6,777 nt of DNA from Clostridiales bacterium (GTDB lineage: Bacteria > Bacillota > Clostridia > Oscillospirales > CAG-272), in assembly GCA_003522145.1 (NCBI GenBank), contig DPGD01000023.1:10518-17294 (forward strand), read 5' to 3'. Made by a program: the position numbers and the translations under genes. The notes beneath the pieces were generated by a model. It saw only the letters and a program-made list of their open reading frames with translations. It had not been told where the DNA came from and searched no databases. This document shows positions 5,369-6,777 of the stretch, in pieces. Each line of letters begins with the position of its first letter. Within the stretch, counting starts at the first letter, position 1.

Positions 5369-6535
5369 TTGGAAAACAATGAAAAAAACAAGGGCGGAGC
5401 TTCTTCCGGCAAGAAAAGCGGAACTCCCTCCGAAAAGAAAAAGGGAAAGACCGCTTCCTCCAAGTCCGGGACTTCCGGAGCTTCGGTAAAGGGAGCTTCC
5501 GGAAAAGAATCCGGAAAATCCTCTGCCGTGAAAAAAGGGGGAACCTCCGCTTCAAAAAGTCCGAAAACGTCTGCCTCCCGGAATTCCGGTTCCGGAAATC
5601 AAGCTCCAAAGCCCTCCGGAGGGCTTTCTGCCGGCACGGTTTTTCTGGTGCTCTTAACCCTGATTGTGCTGGGTGTGTGTGCGTTTGCGGCGGTGAAATT
5701 CTTTACTTCCGGGTCCTCCTCCACCGACCTGCCGCATTCCGAAGAGAGCCCGACGGTTCCCGATTCCGGGGAATTTTCGTCAGACACCCCGTCCCCCTCT
5801 TCCGGAAATTCTCCGTTTGGCTCTTTCTCCAATAAGGAGACCGATCCGACGGTATCTTCTGAGCCGGCTTCTACCCCCTCCGCAACGGCTTCCCCTTCAC
5901 CCTCCCTTCAGCCATCGGTATCCCCAACGCCGGATACATCCTCTGAAACCTCCCCCGTTCCTGCAGAACATCATCTGGTGGTGGATGTGCCCGATGCGGA
6001 GGATTATGTAACCAAAAGTATCGGCAAGGTCACACTGCGCTACTGGTTGCCTTCGGCTGAATTGGACGGTAATCCGGTGCCGCTGGTGACCGAACGGGCC
6101 AAGGATTTGTTTGCATTGGTCTTTGATCTGGTCAGCGACAACTATTCCGCCGCCGAGAGTAAAGCGGAATTCAATTTGAATACCGAAGTGTATTTCGACG
6201 GTCAGGACCTGGTTTCTCTGGTTCTCCGCTTTCCCACCATCGCCGGTGCCTCCGGCGGTACGGTCTATAATGTGCAAAGCCTGAATTTCCGCCTGACCGA
6301 TGGGAAAGCCGTGTCTTTGACCGAAACGGCCAATCGGAATAGGTTGATTTTTGAAATCTACAACGAATGCCTGAACCGTAAAATCGAGAATCTGAATCCG
6401 GCTCTCTTTGAGGATGACGGTAATCTTTGCGACGGTTGGTTCCTTGAGGAAAATACGCTCACGCTCCTTTTCGATTACCATTCCTTTTTGGACGACCGGC
6501 TCGAAGTGCTGACGATGCAACTCCGGTTGGATTGA
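5369..6535 (+). CDS. Single-pass membrane protein with RsiV/DUF3298-like outer domain
   Basis: A 388-residue protein in four parts. Residues 1-87 are disordered and rich in Lys, Ser, Gly and Thr, hence cytoplasmic by the positive-inside rule. Residues 88-112 form one membrane helix. Residues 113-200 are a Ser/Pro/Thr-rich linker without repeats of fixed length, suited to crossing the cell wall. Residues 201-388 form a folded domain: VSLVLRFPTIAGASGGTVYN...LNFRLTDGKAVSL (282-317) and GWFLEENTLTLLFDYHSF (356-373) match the pattern of DUF4163/DUF3298 domains of RsiV (lysozyme-sensing anti-sigma factor) and PdaC (peptidoglycan deacetylase). Unlike RsiV, there is no anti-sigma domain at the N-terminus and no sigma-factor gene beside it; no catalytic domain is visible either. 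Start is TTG at 5369 with GAGGT 9 nt upstream. It probably shares a transcript with the YfhO-family gene 92 bases upstream. An envelope ligand-binding role is inference; the domain match is by eye. Confidence 0.75.
   Translation: MENNEKNKGGASSGKKSGTPSEKKKGKTASSKSGTSGASVKGASGKESGKSSAVKKGGTSASKSPKTSASRNSGSGNQAPKPSGGLSAGTVFLVLLTLIVLGVCAFAAVKFFTSGSSSTDLPHSEESPTVPDSGEFSSDTPSPSSGNSPFGSFSNKETDPTVSSEPASTPSATASPSPSLQPSVSPTPDTSSETSPVPAEHHLVVDVPDAEDYVTKSIGKVTLRYWLPSAELDGNPVPLVTERAKDLFALVFDLVSDNYSAAESKAEFNLNTEVYFDGQDLVSLVLRFPTIAGASGGTVYNVQSLNFRLTDGKAVSLTETANRNRLIFEIYNECLNRKIENLNPALFEDDGNLCDGWFLEENTLTLLFDYHSFLDDRLEVLTMQLRLD
5608..5627. repeat. 20-bp perfect palindrome inside the RsiV-like gene
   Basis: AAAGCCCTCC is followed directly by its exact reverse complement. 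As RNA it gives an 8-bp stem with a CCGG loop, followed by TTCTG rather than a T-run. It spans codons 80-87, just before the membrane helix (residues 88-112). It could slow ribosomes before helix insertion or be an accident of Ser-Gly codons (TCC GGA). Confidence 0.6.
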
Positions 6536-6560
6536 ACGAAAAGAAATCTTTGGCACCTCT

Positions 6561-6661
6561 GAAAACTTCCCGCCCTGCGCCTTGCAACCCGGCGCTTTTT
6601 GCAGGGCTTCCTGCCCTGCACCCGGCGACCCCTTTTGAAAAAGGGGTCGATCCGAAAACTT
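6561..6661. repeat. Compact cluster of direct and inverted repeats
   Basis: About 100 bases of dense repeats. The 13-mer CTTCC(C/T)GCCCTGC occurs at 6566-6578 and 6607-6619, and ACCCGGCG at 6587-6594 and 6620-6627. GCAGGGC (6601-6607) can pair with either GCCCTGC copy (6572-6578 or 6613-6619), giving two mutually exclusive stems; GCGCC/GGCGC (6577-6581, 6591-6595) is an inner stem of the first. A separate 10-bp hairpin with a TGAA loop spans 6626-6649. GAAAACTT occurs at both ends (6561-6568, 6654-6661). The layout resembles interspersed palindromic elements such as REP/BIME or small MITEs, which is inference from structure alone. Confidence 0.6.
6626..6649. repeat. 10-bp hairpin in the right-end repeat cluster
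   Basis: CGACCCCTTT (6626-6635), loop TGAA, AAAGGGGTCG (6640-6649) is a perfect stem. It could end transcription of the RsiV-like gene or stabilise its 3' end, but the nearest plus-strand T-run starts 10 bases past the stem, so it is not a classical terminator. Confidence 0.5.
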
Positions 6662-6777
6662 TTTCTGCGGACGGGCAACATACTTTTTATGGAAGAGTTA
6701 AGAACCCGGAATGCCGGAGCTGTTGATTTTTGGGTGCCGGTCTATGGATACCGTTCGCCGTCCCCTCTGTGGGTGTT

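Larger units (their letters stand above)
6536..6777. other. Right-end intergenic region without a supported gene
   Basis: These 242 bases follow the RsiV-like gene. The first part holds the repeat cluster described at 6561-6661. No intrinsic terminator is clear: the strongest hairpin (6626-6649) has a T-run (6660-6664) only 10 bases later. A frame opens at ATG 6689 and runs to the window edge, but it lacks an RBS and has no recognisable content. No minus-strand frame enters convincingly from the right. Confidence 0.4.

Noticed and set aside
4593..5609. A 338-codon minus-strand frame across the end of the YfhO-family gene and start of the next
   Set aside because: It is antisense to two genes with clear family features, rich in Phe/Arg/Pro/Ser as expected from reversed Lys/Glu/Ser/Gly codons, and shows no domain.
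261..5806. Frequent TCCGGA hexamer (13 by eye), nearly all in the lipoprotein and Ser-rich genes and none seen in the YfhO-family gene
   Set aside because: In those genes it often falls as the codon pair TCC GGA for Ser-Gly, so protein composition plus codon preference explains it better than a DNA uptake or regulatory word.
6532..6726. A 64-codon plus-strand frame through the repeat cluster
   Set aside because: It starts inside the end of the previous gene without its own RBS, and its residues simply translate the repeats (Pro/Ala-rich).
6689..6777. Open frame from ATG 6689 to the window edge, beginning MEELRTRNAG
   Set aside because: It has no ribosome binding site, only 29 codons are visible and nothing in them is recognisable. 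An open stretch of this length is expected by chance. More sequence to the right would settle it.

Overview
The window looks like a chromosomal segment of a Gram-positive bacterium, most likely a gut-type Clostridia (Bacillota). This is inferred from strong AGGAGG-type ribosome binding sites, consensus sigma-A promoters with 17-bp spacers, GTG and TTG starts, and protein families typical of Bacillota (DUF951, YfhO, an RsiV-like extracytoplasmic domain). The genus cannot be read from the sequence. No phage, plasmid, transposase or CRISPR signature is visible, and no gene is clearly broken.

Left part, minus strand. Positions 1-23 hold the 5' end of a tRNA gene that continues out of the window, driven by a perfect TTGACA-17-TATAAT promoter (52-80) with helically phased A-tracts upstream. 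Behind it lies a two-gene operon read leftward: a CDP-alcohol phosphatidyltransferase (1166-1783) and a DUF4097 beta-solenoid lipoprotein (234-1169), joined by a 4-base ATGA overlap. Its promoter (1930-1958) leaves a leader of about 140 nt carrying an alternative base-pairing motif.

Middle and right part, plus strand. A divergent promoter (2042-2070) serves a small DUF951 Cys/His protein (2123-2323), whose end overlaps by 8 bases the start of a 986-residue YfhO-family membrane protein (2316-5276). After a 92-base gap with no clear terminator comes a TTG-started single-pass membrane protein (5369-6535) with a basic disordered cytoplasmic N-terminus, a Ser/Pro-rich extracellular linker and a C-terminal domain resembling the RsiV/PdaC DUF4163-DUF3298 fold. 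The last 242 bases hold no supported gene. They contain a compact cluster of direct and inverted repeats (6561-6661) that looks like an interspersed intergenic element.

Taken together, all four larger proteins are membrane or envelope proteins: phospholipid head-group transfer, a surface lipoprotein, a probable polyprenyl-phosphate-dependent glycosyltransferase, and a surface-exposed anchored domain. The shared theme is cell-envelope maintenance. A common function is inference only. I do not see a clearly new defence or mobile system. The items most worth a second look are the repeat cluster at the right end, the RsiV-like protein without an anti-sigma domain or adjacent sigma factor, and the DUF951-YfhO coupling.
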